DNA of 64,000 nucleotides from an uncultured Clostridia bacterium (GTDB taxonomy: Bacteria; Bacillota; Clostridia; Christensenellales; Borkfalkiaceae), in the NCBI GenBank assembly GCA_947631005.1, contig CANRJR010000001.1:1-64000 (forward strand), read 5' to 3'. Below are positions 18,709 through 29,515 of the stretch, piece after piece. Made by a program: the position numbers and the translations under genes. The notes beneath the pieces are model-generated. The model made no database searches. It saw nothing but the letters and a program-made list of their open reading frames with translations, and was not told the DNA's origin. Position 1 is the stretch's first letter, and each line of letters opens with the position of its first letter.

Positions 18709-20009
18709 CGCTTGTTGAGCATTTTGGGGGGACGGGGCGACTTTTTCTTTTTCTTTTTTCCCTCGTCCTCGTCGCGGATGGCGCGCTCGCGCTCGTCGAA
18801 TTCGCGGTTATACTCCACATACTGCGCGTCGTTCTTGTGCTCCTCGGCGTACGCCTTCACGTCCTCCTCCATCGACTGCTTGCTCTCTTTGAGCTTTTGG
18901 AGATCTTCGCGGGAGAACGCTTCGGGAAGCTGATAGAGTTCCACGCCGTCGTCGATGGGCTTGATGGGGCGGGACACGAGCATCGACCTGCCCTGCGCCA
19001 CGATCATGCGCTGGTATTCCTTTGCCGCCGCGCTCGTCGGGGCGGGCTGTTCCGTCTTTGCGCCCGCGGGCTTGTCTTTGTTGTAAAGTCCCCTGCCCGT
19101 CTGCACGCCGATGTTCGGGTTGACGAATTTATCGAACGCCCATTGGCAATAGTCGAGCCAGAGCAGGAAGAGGTAGGAAAATCCGAAGAGCAAGAGCAGA
19201 ATGAGCGCGATGATGAGGATCACGCCCTTCGAAAAGATGGCGAGGAACACGGGCCACGTTGCGAGCGCGGCGAAGAGCACCGTCTGCGGGAACGTGCCGA
19301 TCGTCATAACGACGGCGTTGCGGAAGAGTGCCCACGGACCTTGCCGATAGCTGATGCCGAGCGCGATCATCCACATCGAAACGAGCAGGAAGAAGGCGAC
19401 GAAGATGTAACCGACCACCTTGGACGCGACCATGAGCCCCGCATACTGCGCCCCCGTCGCCACATAAAAGTCGGCGAGGTTGCCCGTAAAGCGCGCGAGG
19501 AAGAGTACGACGCTGAACAATAACGCCGCTTCGAGCACGTTGAGGAAGTTGCGCTTGATGCCGCGCAAAAAGTCGTTCGCGACGAAGATGCCCTCCGTCC
19601 AGATGAGGTTGCGGATGATGTACGCGCCGCCCGAGATCCCGACCGCCGCGATGACCGCCGCGGGGATCATGAGGGCGAAGAACACGAGGTCGCTCTGCAA
19701 AATGGTGATCTCCGCAATGCCCACGATGTCGGGAATGGCGGGATAGCCGAAGGCGAGCCCCGCGCCGTAAGGTCCCGTTATTCCGTTCGAGCCGATGGAG
19801 AGATATCTCCAAAAGATGAGGAAGCCCACGGGAAGAAAGGTGAGAAGCATTAAAAGATTCACGAGCATGAGCCGCCCGAATCTTCCTTTCAAAATATCCC
19901 AAAAGAGTGCCGTGCGGCTGGTGGGAAGCGTACTGCGCGCGTAGTCCTCGTCGCGCTCCTTTCCCTCGAGCCAGCGGGCGACAATGCCTTTATGTTCTCT
20001 ATCTGCCAT
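18705..20009 (-). CDS. YesL/DUF624-like polytopic membrane protein
   Basis: The 434-residue protein has an N-terminal amphipathic region, then about six membrane helices between residues 45 and 305 (LMLVNLLMLLTFLPVGFLIFWRYL is the first). The opening, with WDILKGRFGRLMLVNLLMLLTFLPV, resembles YesL/DUF624 proteins, which are often found near sugar transporters in Bacillota. The last 130 residues are highly charged and end in a lysine-rich tail (KKKKKKSPRPPK). It is the promoter-proximal gene of the five-gene operon. Function is unknown. Confidence 0.78.
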   Translation of the reverse strand: MADREHKGIVARWLEGKERDEDYARSTLPTSRTALFWDILKGRFGRLMLVNLLMLLTFLPVGFLIFWRYLSIGSNGITGPYGAGLAFGYPAIPDIVGIAEITILQSDLVFFALMIPAAVIAAVGISGGAYIIRNLIWTEGIFVANDFLRGIKRNFLNVLEAALLFSVVLFLARFTGNLADFYVATGAQYAGLMVASKVVGYIFVAFFLLVSMWMIALGISYRQGPWALFRNAVVMTIGTFPQTVLFAALATWPVFLAIFSKGVILIIALILLLLFGFSYLFLLWLDYCQWAFDKFVNPNIGVQTGRGLYNKDKPAGAKTEQPAPTSAAAKEYQRMIVAQGRSMLVSRPIKPIDDGVELYQLPEAFSREDLQKLKESKQSMEEDVKAYAEEHKNDAQYVEYNREFDERERAIRDEDEGKKKKKKSPRPPKMLNKR

Positions 20010-20062
20010 ATTTCACCCCGAATTTGTCCGCTTTTGCGCCGAAAAAATTTCCGTCGGATGTT

Positions 20063-20091
20063 ATTGTACTACAAATCAAAAAATATTTCAA
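20063..20091 (-). promoter_or_regulatory. Promoter of the yesL-like operon
   Basis: TTGAAA (20086-20091) and TACAAT (20063-20068) on the minus strand are 17 bp apart, upstream of the gene starting at 20009. Confidence 0.8.
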
Positions 20092-20111
20092 TTAAAACAA
20101 GGGTAAATTCC

Positions 20112-20140
20112 TTGATTTTTCACACGGCGTATGATAAAAT
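20112..20140 (+). promoter_or_regulatory. Promoter of the lysine-regulated asd-dapA-dapB operon
   Basis: TTGATT (20112-20117) and TAAAAT (20135-20140) are separated by 17 bp. The predicted start (about 20147) falls directly before the riboswitch P1 stem. Confidence 0.8.
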
Positions 20141-20149
20141 TATTTCGCT

Positions 20150-20320
20150 GAAAAAGAGGAGCGGCAGAACATGAGTACCGCGCGCGGAGGGATCGCAGGA
20201 AATTCCGCCGAACGCGCACGGGAAAGGGTATCGCCGCCGAAACGCGGCGTCCCTGCCCGCCGCCGTTGGAAGTACGGGTCAATACCCGTGGTTCTGTCAC
20301 TGCGGTGGCGCGCTTTTTCG
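20150..20320 (+). ncRNA. Lysine riboswitch (L box)
   Basis: The leader carries the conserved L-box blocks in order: GAGGAGCGG...CATGAGTA near 20155-20176, GGAAAGGGTATCGCCGCCGAA at 20221-20241, and GTTCTGTCACTGCGG at 20291-20305. A P1 stem closes the domain, with GAAAAAG (20150-20156) pairing with CTTTTTC (20313-20319). The hairpin ACGGGT-caat-ACCCGT sits in the expected late position. Lysine binding should stabilise P1 and favour the downstream terminator, lowering asd-dapA-dapB expression. The long ORF-track start at 20171 lies inside this RNA and is not used. Confidence 0.92.
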
Positions 20321-20345
20321 AATGTCCGGGGAAATGCTCGGATCG

Positions 20346-20380
20346 GGACGGCGGGCGCGCGCGTCCTTTTTTCTTTCCTT
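20346..20380 (+). terminator. Riboswitch-controlled terminator
   Basis: GGACG (20346-20350) pairs with CGTCC (20362-20366), followed by TTTTTTCTTTCC. It is placed between the lysine aptamer and the asd Shine-Dalgarno site, as an intrinsic terminator expression platform. Confidence 0.8.
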
Positions 20381-20398
20381 TGTTTTTCGGAGGTCGGT

Positions 20399-21478
20399 AT
20401 GCAACAAAAATTCCGCGTCGGCGTCGTCGGCGCGACGGGCATGGTCGGACAGAGGTTCGTATCCCTGCTCGAACATCACCCTTGGTTCGAGGTGAAATTT
20501 CTGCTCGCAAGCGCGCGAAGCGCGGGCAAAACCTATGAAAACGCCGTGGGGGGGCGTTGGGCATTGGAGACACCCATGCCCGCGTATGCCCGCGACATGG
20601 TAGTCCTCGACGCCGCCGACCCCTCCCCCCTCCGAGGGCATGCCGACTTCGTGTTCTGCGCCGTCAATATGAAGAAAGAGGAGATCCGCGCGCTCGAAGA
20701 AACGTACGCCCGCGCCGAGATCCCCGTCGTCTCCAACAACTCCGCGCACAGGGGCACGCCCGACGTTCCCATGGTGATCCCCGAGATCAATCCCGAGCAC
20801 CTCGGCGCGATCCCCGCCCAGCGCAAACGCCTCGGCACAAAGCGCGGGTTCATCGCCGTAAAGAGCAACTGCTCTCTGCAATCGTACGTCCCCCTCCTGC
20901 ACCCCCTGCGCCCGTTCGGGATCGAGCGGGTGGCGGTATGCACCTATCAGGCGATCTCGGGGGCGGGAAAGACGTTTTCGACGATGCCCGAGATCTGCGA
21001 CAACGTGATCCCCTACATCGCGGGCGAGGAGGAAAAGAGCGAAAAAGAGCCCCTCAAAATTTGGGGGACGCTGCAAAACGGCGCAATCGAGGCGGCGAGC
21101 TCTCCCGCCATCACGGCACAATGTCTGCGCGTGCCCGTGTCGGACGGACACACCGCGGCGGTGTTCGTCTCCTTTTCCGAGCGTCCCGCAAGAGAGGACA
21201 TTGTATCGGCGTGGGAGAATTTCGAGGGCGAGCCGCAGCGGCTTGGTCTCCCCTCCGCGCCCCGTAAATTCTTGCACTATCTTCCCGAGGACGACCGTCC
21301 GCAGCCCAAGCTCGACCGCATGTGCGAAAACGGCATGGCGGTCACGGCGGGCAGACTGCGCGAGGATACGCTCTTCGATTGGAAATTTATCGGCTGTTCG
21401 CACAACACGCTGCGCGGCGCGGCGGGCGGGGCGGTGTTGCTCGCCGAACTTCTCGCCAAAAAGGGCTATTTCGCCTGA
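20399..21478 (+). CDS. asd: Aspartate-semialdehyde dehydrogenase
   Basis: The 359-residue enzyme has the NADP-binding loop VGVVGATGMVGQRF at its start and the active-site cysteine segment KSNCSLQSYVP, of the archaeal/fungal subtype rather than the E. coli type. It reduces aspartyl phosphate to aspartate semialdehyde, the branch point to lysine, diaminopimelate and threonine/methionine. The true start is ATG 20399, preceded by GGAGG; the ORF track adds 76 spurious codons from the riboswitch. It is the first gene of asd-dapA-dapB. Confidence 0.95.
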   Translation: MQQKFRVGVVGATGMVGQRFVSLLEHHPWFEVKFLLASARSAGKTYENAVGGRWALETPMPAYARDMVVLDAADPSPLRGHADFVFCAVNMKKEEIRALEETYARAEIPVVSNNSAHRGTPDVPMVIPEINPEHLGAIPAQRKRLGTKRGFIAVKSNCSLQSYVPLLHPLRPFGIERVAVCTYQAISGAGKTFSTMPEICDNVIPYIAGEEEKSEKEPLKIWGTLQNGAIEAASSPAITAQCLRVPVSDGHTAAVFVSFSERPAREDIVSAWENFEGEPQRLGLPSAPRKFLHYLPEDDRPQPKLDRMCENGMAVTAGRLREDTLFDWKFIGCSHNTLRGAAGGAVLLAELLAKKGYFA

Positions 21479-21508
21479 ACCGCGCATACATCACAAGGGA
21501 GGAATTTT

Positions 21509-22399
21509 ATGACGGGATTTTTGAAAGGAAGCGCGACGGCGATGATCACGCCGTTCTGCGAAGGCGGCGTAGCCCTCGACAGCTTCCGCGAAATGATCGA
21601 ATATCAGATCGCGGGCGGGACGGACGCCATCGTCGTCCTCGGTACGACGGGAGAACCCTCCGTCATGACCGAAGCCGAACGCGACGCGGCGATCGCTTGC
21701 GCCGTGAAAACCGCCGCGGGCAGGATCGCGGTCATCGTCGGGGCGGGAAGCAACTGCACGGCGACCGCCGTAGAACATGCGAAGCGGGCGGAAACGCTCG
21801 GCGCGGACGGCATTCTCGCCGTCACGCCTTACTATAATAAGTGCACCAAACGCGGGGTCGTCGAATACTACCGCACGGTGTGCGCGGCGGTGCGTATCCC
21901 CGTGATCGCGTACAATGTCCCCTCGCGGACGGGCTTCAACCTCACTCCCGACGCCGCCGCCGAGATCGCCGAGATCCCCAATCTCGCGGGCATCAAAGAC
22001 GCGTGCGGCAACATGGAACAGACGCTCGACACGGCGCGCCGCATCCGCGGAAAGTGCGACCTCTATTCGGGCGAGGACGCGCTCAACCTGCCCATCCTCT
22101 GCGCGGGCGGGACGGCGCTCGTCTCCGTCCTCTCCAACCTCGCGCCGCGGGCGGTAAAGGAGCTCACCGAACGCGTATTCGCGGGCGACCTCGCTTCCGC
22201 AAACGCGCTCGCCGACCGCCTATTCCCCCTCGCCAAGGCTTGCTTTGCAGAGGTCAACCCCATCCCCGTAAAGGCGGGCATGAATTTGCTCGGCTTCCGC
22301 GCGGGCGTGCCGCGCGCCCCGCTCACCGAGATCGAACCGCAAAACCTCGCGGCCCTCAAAACCGCCATGCAAGCATTCGGCTTGGAGGTGAAAGCATGA
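21509..22399 (+). CDS. dapA: 4-hydroxy-tetrahydrodipicolinate synthase
   Basis: The 296-residue aldolase-type enzyme has the family signatures GTTGEPSVMT near residue 48, VTPYYNK with the conserved tyrosine, and the Schiff-base lysine in GIKDACGN. It condenses pyruvate with aspartate semialdehyde in the lysine/diaminopimelate pathway. GGGAGGA precedes the ATG. Its stop overlaps the dapB start in an ATGA, so the two are translationally coupled. Confidence 0.97.
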   Translation: MTGFLKGSATAMITPFCEGGVALDSFREMIEYQIAGGTDAIVVLGTTGEPSVMTEAERDAAIACAVKTAAGRIAVIVGAGSNCTATAVEHAKRAETLGADGILAVTPYYNKCTKRGVVEYYRTVCAAVRIPVIAYNVPSRTGFNLTPDAAAEIAEIPNLAGIKDACGNMEQTLDTARRIRGKCDLYSGEDALNLPILCAGGTALVSVLSNLAPRAVKELTERVFAGDLASANALADRLFPLAKACFAEVNPIPVKAGMNLLGFRAGVPRAPLTEIEPQNLAALKTAMQAFGLEVKA

Positions 22400-23145
22400 A
22401 CATCCTCTTGTGCGGCGCGTGCGGGAAAATGGGTCGGATGGTGGCGGAACTCGCCGCCGCCCATGGCGACGTTGTGGTGTGCGGCGTAGACATCTCGCCC
22501 GCGCCCATGCCCTTCCCCGTCGTTCCCTCCCTCACAGAAGCCTGCGACGGCGCGGAGGTCCTCATCGACTTCTCCTCCCCCGCCGCCCTTTCGGACGTGC
22601 TCTCGTACGCAACGGCGCATCGTCTCCCCGTCCTTCTCGCCGCGACGGGGTACGGCGCGGAAGATCAAACGAAGATCGAAGAGGCGGCAAGGCGCGTTCC
22701 CGTCTTTCGCACGGGGAATTTGTCGCTCGGCGTGAACGTGCTGCAACGGCTCGTAAAAACGGCGGCGCAGGCTCTCGGCGGGTTCGACGCGGAGATCGTC
22801 GAACGGCATCACCGCGACAAAAAGGACGCGCCCTCGGGCACGGCGTTGATGCTCGCGGACAGCGTGCGGGAGGGCGCAGACCGCGCGCTTACCCCCGTCT
22901 ACGGACGGGCGGGAATGACGGGCGCGCGTTCCAAACAGGAGATCGGCATTCACGCCGTACGCGGCGGGACGATCGTCGGGGAACACGAGGTGATGTTTGC
23001 GGGCGAGGATGAGATCGTCACCCTCTCCCATTCGGCGCGCAGCCGCAAAGTGTTCGCCGCGGGCGCGCTCCGCGCGGGCGCGTGGCTCATCGGTCGCCCC
23101 GCGGGGCTCTACAATATGGACGATCTGCTTTCCGAAATTCTTTGA
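22396..23145 (+). CDS. dapB: 4-hydroxy-tetrahydrodipicolinate reductase
   Basis: The 249-residue enzyme begins MNILLCGACGKMGRMV (dinucleotide-binding loop) and has the active-site EIVERHHRDKKDAPSGTA segment. It reduces the DapA product with NAD(P)H. The correct start is ATG 22396, overlapping the dapA stop by 4 nt with GGAGG upstream; the ORF-track version starts 185 codons too early inside dapA. Diaminopimelate supports both peptidoglycan and, through dipicolinate, spores. Confidence 0.97.
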   Translation: MNILLCGACGKMGRMVAELAAAHGDVVVCGVDISPAPMPFPVVPSLTEACDGAEVLIDFSSPAALSDVLSYATAHRLPVLLAATGYGAEDQTKIEEAARRVPVFRTGNLSLGVNVLQRLVKTAAQALGGFDAEIVERHHRDKKDAPSGTALMLADSVREGADRALTPVYGRAGMTGARSKQEIGIHAVRGGTIVGEHEVMFAGEDEIVTLSHSARSRKVFAAGALRAGAWLIGRPAGLYNMDDLLSEIL

Positions 23146-23176
23146 CGGAAATTTTGCAAATGCCGCCCATTATCGC

Positions 23177-23205
23177 TTGACGAATCGTCCGCTTTTTTAT
23201 ATACT
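23177..23205 (+). promoter_or_regulatory. Promoter of tRNA-Thr
   Basis: TTGACG (23177-23182) and TATACT (23200-23205) are 17 bp apart, about 31 bp before the tRNA. Confidence 0.85.
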
Positions 23206-23236
23206 ATTAACCGTTGCGGGGAAAACCCGCGATCGC

Positions 23237-23312
<76 letters not shown>

Positions 23313-23313
23313 T

Positions 23314-23349
23314 AAAAAGAGAGAAACGCACAAGCGTTTCTCTCTTTTT
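23314..23349 (+). terminator. Terminator of tRNA-Thr
   Basis: AAAAAGAGAGAAACGC, loop ACAA, GCGTTTCTCTCTTTTT: a perfect stem with a T-run, 2 nt after the CCA. It is duplicated exactly at 23517-23552. Confidence 0.93.
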
Positions 23350-23368
23350 ATGTGATTAGAGGTTTTGG

Positions 23369-23584
23369 CTCGGACCGCCGACCCAAAGGGCTCCCGAAAA
23401 AAGACGAAGTATTTTTTCGGGAAAAGGAGCCGCCGAGGGCAAACAGAGCTTTTCGCAAGAAAAGCGTAAAAAGCACTCGTGCGGCGACGAGGTCCGAGTC
23501 CGCTCATCAGCTCCATAAAAAGAGAGAAACGCACAAGCGTTTCTCTCTTTTTATGCGATTAGAGGTGGGCTCGGACCGCCGACC
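23369..23584 (+). repeat. tRNA-Thr-associated duplicated element
   Basis: After the terminator comes an inverted copy of the tRNA T-arm (CTCGGACCGCCGACC, 23369-23383), then a roughly 100-bp core (23388-23485) with two hairpins (CCCGAAAAAA...TTTTTTCGGG; GCTTTTCGCAAGAAAAGC). A direct copy of the tRNA 3' end including CCA follows (23486-23515), then a second identical terminator (23517-23552) and a second inverted T-arm copy (23570-23584). About 100 bp are directly repeated with a period near 202 bp. The core recurs beside tRNA-Pro(AGG) at 41784-41884. Confidence 0.85.
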
Positions 23585-23624
23585 CAAAGGGATTCCTCTT
23601 CCCTTATCCGCTCCAAACTGAAAT

Positions 23625-23921
23625 TCAAGCGTTTGCGTCCTTTAAGATCTGCCGAACGGAATCTAAATTTTGGTATCGGACATAGAGCAGATAGTTTTCC
23701 AGCGGCAAAGCGAATTGAGACTTCACGCCTGTTCCGTACGGCATAAGCACACATTCTATCTTTTCGCGTTCCAGATAATCTTTTAAGTTGTCGCCGAAGA
23801 TCCGATCCACTTGCGCGACCAAACAAAAATCATCCTCTTTTACGGCGCGCACCTTTTTTCTTCCGCACTTGGGACATCTCTCGCCTTGAAAAGCAAGATT
23901 GCACCCCTCGCAAAAATTCAT
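23625..23921 (-). CDS. Zinc-ribbon plus DUF2007-like small protein
   Basis: The 98-residue protein begins with a four-cysteine zinc ribbon (CEGCNLAF...CPKCGRKK). The remainder (DFCLVAQVDRIFGDNLKDYLEREKIECVLMPYG) fits the DUF2007 pattern of a small alpha/beta domain seen in putative signal-transducing proteins. An AGGAGG site precedes ATG 23921. It follows the ASCH gene by 10 bp on the same strand, so the two form a small operon. Function is unknown. Confidence 0.8.
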   Translation of the reverse strand: MNFCEGCNLAFQGERCPKCGRKKVRAVKEDDFCLVAQVDRIFGDNLKDYLEREKIECVLMPYGTGVKSQFALPLENYLLYVRYQNLDSVRQILKDANA

Positions 23922-23931
23922 ACCGCACCTC

Positions 23932-24276
23932 CTAACGCACCCTTATCACTTGGATTTCGATTGCCAATACGCCGTACTTTTCGATCTGTTCGGGGGAATA
24001 ATACGCGTTCATATCCGCCGCGTCGGGGATTTCGTCCGCGCGATATCCGATGGCGGTTTTATCGCAGTCCGAATACAATTCGTAAAAATCCCGATAACGG
24101 GTAAGGGCTACGACAACGCACCCGATGGTTTGACGGGTAACCGTATTCTCAAATACAATTTGGTCGCCGACCTTGATTTTTGCGCGCTTTTCGTCGTAGA
24201 GGCGCATCTCGATCGTCTTTTTGCCCGACCTGACCGATTCGAACGGCGCAGGGGCTAACTTCATGGAATGCGTCAA
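23932..24276 (-). CDS. ASCH-domain protein
   Basis: The 114-residue protein matches the ASCH/PUA-like pattern: an early [20 protein letters not shown] segment and a central KVGDQIVF strand. ASCH proteins are small beta-barrels thought to bind RNA or modified nucleosides. The start in the ORF track is a TTG (24276) with GAGGAGG about 6 nt upstream. The in-frame ATG at 24264 is 18 nt from that site, so the TTG is better supported. The gene starts just beyond the remnant of galE. Confidence 0.85.
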   Translation of the reverse strand: MTHSMKLAPAPFESVRSGKKTIEMRLYDEKRAKIKVGDQIVFENTVTRQTIGCVVVALTRYRDFYELYSDCDKTAIGYRADEIPDAADMNAYYSPEQIEKYGVLAIEIQVIRVR

Positions 24277-24385
24277 ATTCCCCCTCCTCTCACGTTTGTC
24301 ATCGCGCGATCACGCAGAACATTCGAGCGGGCGCGGCTTGCGAATGTGATTTGCGAATGCGGCTTTCGGGCGCGGATTTCAGCGC

Positions 24386-24512
24386 GGCGAAGCGATTCTC
24401 TGCTCGCGTTGCAGAGGTTATCCTCGACGACGACGTCGTATCCGTTGCTTAAAAGTTCGAGGACGGTGTGTGAGCCGATGAATCCCGCGCCGCCCGTTAC
24501 AAGTACTGTCAT
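24386..24512 (-). pseudogene. Truncated UDP-glucose 4-epimerase (galE remnant)
   Basis: From an ATG at 24512 with a good AAGGAG site, about 42 codons match the N terminus of GalE ([20 protein letters not shown], then [21 protein letters not shown]). After that the similarity stops abruptly and the frame runs into the DNA preceding the ASCH gene. A complete GalE is about 330-340 residues, so only the start of the NAD-binding domain is left. The intact ribosome-binding site suggests a recent deletion or rearrangement next to the duplicated tRNA-Thr region. Confidence 0.8.
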
Positions 24513-24669
24513 AGCGTTCTCCTTTGCCCTATCGTAACACATTTCCCGCAGGAAGTCAACTCCCCGCGCGGGTGCGCCGCGTTTTTTTGGTGGCGCGGGG
24601 AGGCGGGCGGCGCATATTCTGCCATAGAGGGCGGGCGAATGACCGCAAAAGTTCAACCGGAGGCGGGAA

Positions 24670-25704
24670 ATGCTGTCGCTTTGCATGATCGTGCGGGACG
24701 AAGCGGAGGTGCTTGCGCGCTGTCTTGACAGCGTGAAAGAATATGCGGAACAGATCGTGATCGTCGATACGGGCTCGACGGACGGCACGCCGCAGATCGC
24801 GCAACAATATGGGGCGAAACTGCTCTTCACCCAATGGGAGGACGACTTTTCCAAGGCACGCAACCTCTCCTTTTCGGCGGCGGAGGAGGACTATATTCTA
24901 TGGTTAGACGCCGACGACGCGCTCTCCCCGCAGGACGGGGAAAAGCTCCGTCTGCTCAAAGAGCGGCTCGAAAAGACGCCTGCCGATATGGTCATGTGCC
25001 CCTATCAAACGTCGTCCGTCGTGTTCTACCGCGAGCGCGTTTTGCGGCGGGCGGCGCAGTTTGTTTGGAAAGGGCGGGTGCACGAGTGTATTCCCCCGCG
25101 CGGCACGGTCGCGTACGCCGACATGACCGTCCGTCACCTCGGAAGCAACAAAGACCGCGGGACGCGCAACCTGCGCATCTACCGCCGCTGGGCGCAGGAA
25201 GAGCCGCTCTTCGGGCGGGATCTCTTCTACTACGGGCGGGAACTCATGTACCATAAATTTTACCGCGAAGCGGCGGAAAAGCTCGAAGAGATGCTTGCGG
25301 GCGAGGGGTGGTACGTCAACAAGATCGAGGCGTGCAAGACGCTTTCGGAATGCTATCTCGCCATGGGGCGAAGAGACGACGCGCTCCGCGCGCTCTTCGG
25401 AAGTTTTCTCTACGGCGAGCCGCGCGCTTCGGTGCTCTGCGCCGCCGCCGACGTCTTTTTCTCCGAACGGCGTTACCGCGACGCCGCGCTCTGGTACGAA
25501 GCCGCCCTCTCCTGCCGCGACCATAGCGCGGAGGGAGATTTCGAATCGCCGAACTGCCGCGGGCTCTTCCCCGTCCTGCAACTCGTCGTGTGTTACGACC
25601 GCCTCGGCGATCGCGAAAAAGCGTTGTTTTATCATAAAAAAACAGAGGAGATCGCGCCTGCGAACCCCTCCGTTCTCTTCAACCGACAATATTTCGGACT
25701 TTGA
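24670..25704 (+). CDS. Family 2 glycosyltransferase with TPR-like C terminus
   Basis: The 344-residue protein starts with a GT-A domain typical of the SunS/WaaE-like branch of family 2: [28 protein letters not shown], and the metal-binding DxD in WLDADDAL. The C-terminal half (from about residue 190) is helical with TPR-like units ([28 protein letters not shown]). Such enzymes add a sugar to a protein, peptide or glycan. No target gene is beside it. ATG 24670 follows GGAGG. Confidence 0.88.
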   Translation: MLSLCMIVRDEAEVLARCLDSVKEYAEQIVIVDTGSTDGTPQIAQQYGAKLLFTQWEDDFSKARNLSFSAAEEDYILWLDADDALSPQDGEKLRLLKERLEKTPADMVMCPYQTSSVVFYRERVLRRAAQFVWKGRVHECIPPRGTVAYADMTVRHLGSNKDRGTRNLRIYRRWAQEEPLFGRDLFYYGRELMYHKFYREAAEKLEEMLAGEGWYVNKIEACKTLSECYLAMGRRDDALRALFGSFLYGEPRASVLCAAADVFFSERRYRDAALWYEAALSCRDHSAEGDFESPNCRGLFPVLQLVVCYDRLGDREKALFYHKKTEEIAPANPSVLFNRQYFGL

Positions 25705-27240
25705 TCATTCCCACTCGATGGTTGCGGGCGGTTTGGACGTGATGTCGTACACGACGCGGTTGGCGTGCTTGACCTCCCCCGTGATGCGGCAGGACGTACG
25801 CTCCAACACCTCGAACGGAATGCGCGCCCAATCGGCGGTCATGGCGTCGACGCTGGTGACCGCGCGCAGGGCGATGACGTTTTCATAGGTGCGGAAATCC
25901 CCCTGAACGCCGACCGTCTTGCTGTCGGTGATGACGGCAAAATACTGCCATATCTCCCGATCCAAGCCCGCGCGGGCGATCTCTTCGCGGAAAATGGCGT
26001 CGGCGTCGCGCAACGTTTGCAACTTTTTGCGCGTCACCTCGCCCATGATGCGGATGGCGAGCGCAGGTCCGGGGCAGGGTTGCCGCCATACGACGCCGTC
26101 GGGCAAGCCGAGCTCCGCGCCGACCCGCCGCACCTCGTCTTTGAACAGGTCGCGAAGCGGCTCGACGATCTCTTTGAAATCGACGACGTCGGGCAGTCCC
26201 CCCACGTTGTGGTGCGATTTGATGGTCGCGCTCTTGCCCGAACCGCTCTCGATGACGTCGGGATAGATCGTACCCTGTACCAAAAAATCGACCGCGCCGA
26301 TCTTCTTCGCCTCCTCTTCGAATACCTTGATGAACTCCGCGCCGATGATCTTGCGCTTTTGCTCGGGGTCGCTCACTCCTCGGAGCGCGGCGAGAAAACG
26401 GTCGGCGGCGTCCGCCTTGACGAGCTTCATGCCGAGCCCGTCGCGGAACACCCGCATGACTTCCTCGACTTCCCCCTTGCGGTGCAGACCGTGATCGACG
26501 AACACGCAGGTGAGGTTGTCGCCCACGGCGCGGTGAACGAGGGTCGCCGCGACCGCCGAATCGACCCCGCCCGACATCGCGCACAAAACCCGCTTCGACC
26601 CGACGCGCTCTTTGAGCCGCGCGATTTGCGCGGAGACGAAGTTCGACATCGTCCAATCCCCTTTCGCCCCGCACACCGCATAGAGAAAGTTTTCGAGCAG
26701 GCGGTTTCCGTATTCCGAATGGACGACTTCGGGATGAAATTGTACGCCGTAGATCTTCCGCACGGGATCGCCGTACGCCGCAACGGGACAATGCTCGGTG
26801 GCGGCGAGCGTTTGGAATCCCGCAGGCAGGCGGGCGATGAGGTCGGTATGGCTCATCCAGCACGCGCTCGTTTGCGGAATGCCGCGAAAGAGCGGGCTCT
26901 CACCCACGCGGGTGACGGCGCGCTTGCCGTATTCGCCGCGGGGCGCGGAGACCACTTCCCCGCCGAGCGTATGGGCGATAAGCTGCGCTCCGTAGCAGAT
27001 CCCGAGCACGGGGACGCCGAGCGAGAATATTTCGGTCGGCACGCGGGGCGCGTCCGCTTCATACACGCTTTCGGGTCCGCCCGTGAAGATGATGCCGATG
27101 GGATCGTACGAAGCGATCTGCTCCACGGTCATGCCGCAGGGTTTCAGATCGCAATACACGTTGAGGTCGCGCACGCGGCGCGCAATGAGTTGATTGTACT
27201 GCCCGCCGAAGTCGAGCACCAAAATTTTCTGATGTTCCAT
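25705..27240 (-). CDS. guaA: GMP synthase (glutamine-hydrolysing)
   Basis: The 511-residue protein has the class I glutaminase domain (nucleophile cysteine in [15 protein letters not shown]; catalytic HPE in [12 protein letters not shown]), the PP-loop ATP domain ([14 protein letters not shown]) and the C-terminal dimerisation domain ending in TIEWE. It converts XMP to GMP. It lies 84 bp after guaB on the same strand, so the two complete the IMP-to-GMP branch; a hairpin lies between them. Confidence 0.98.
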   Translation of the reverse strand: MEHQKILVLDFGGQYNQLIARRVRDLNVYCDLKPCGMTVEQIASYDPIGIIFTGGPESVYEADAPRVPTEIFSLGVPVLGICYGAQLIAHTLGGEVVSAPRGEYGKRAVTRVGESPLFRGIPQTSACWMSHTDLIARLPAGFQTLAATEHCPVAAYGDPVRKIYGVQFHPEVVHSEYGNRLLENFLYAVCGAKGDWTMSNFVSAQIARLKERVGSKRVLCAMSGGVDSAVAATLVHRAVGDNLTCVFVDHGLHRKGEVEEVMRVFRDGLGMKLVKADAADRFLAALRGVSDPEQKRKIIGAEFIKVFEEEAKKIGAVDFLVQGTIYPDVIESGSGKSATIKSHHNVGGLPDVVDFKEIVEPLRDLFKDEVRRVGAELGLPDGVVWRQPCPGPALAIRIMGEVTRKKLQTLRDADAIFREEIARAGLDREIWQYFAVITDSKTVGVQGDFRTYENVIALRAVTSVDAMTADWARIPFEVLERTSCRITGEVKHANRVVYDITSKPPATIEWE

Positions 27241-27297
27241 AGTTTGTCCGCCTTATTCTGCATGCCCGATGTTTCGCGGCGATCTTTCCGAAATGCA

Positions 27298-27320
27298 AAC
27301 GCCCGTCGGATACGGGCGTT
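27298..27320 (-). terminator. Hairpin between guaB and guaA
   Basis: AACGCCCGT-CGGAT-ACGGGCGTT lies just after the guaB stop. The following T-run on the minus strand is short, so it may be a partial terminator setting the guaB:guaA ratio. Confidence 0.6.
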
Positions 27321-27324
27321 TCGT

Positions 27325-29389
<2,065 letters not shown>

Positions 29390-29515
29390 GGTTGTATCCG
29401 CGGCGGAACATACCGTCCCGTTGCATTTTTCCTATTGTACCACAATGCGCAGAAAAAATCAACCGAATCGCGACAATTCGTCATGAAGAAATGCGCATTT
29501 TCATAGAAATAGGGC

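Noticed and set aside
20281-20330. T-box leader upstream of asd
   Set aside because: GCGGTGGCGCGC faintly recalls a T-box sequence, but the full set of L-box blocks and the P1 pairing fit a lysine riboswitch much better.
20171-20398. N-terminal extension of asd
   Set aside because: The segment is the lysine riboswitch and its terminator; the GGAGG site selects ATG 20399.
21841-22395. Extension of dapB into dapA
   Set aside because: It is a shadow frame in dapA; ATG 22396 has its own Shine-Dalgarno and the family N terminus.
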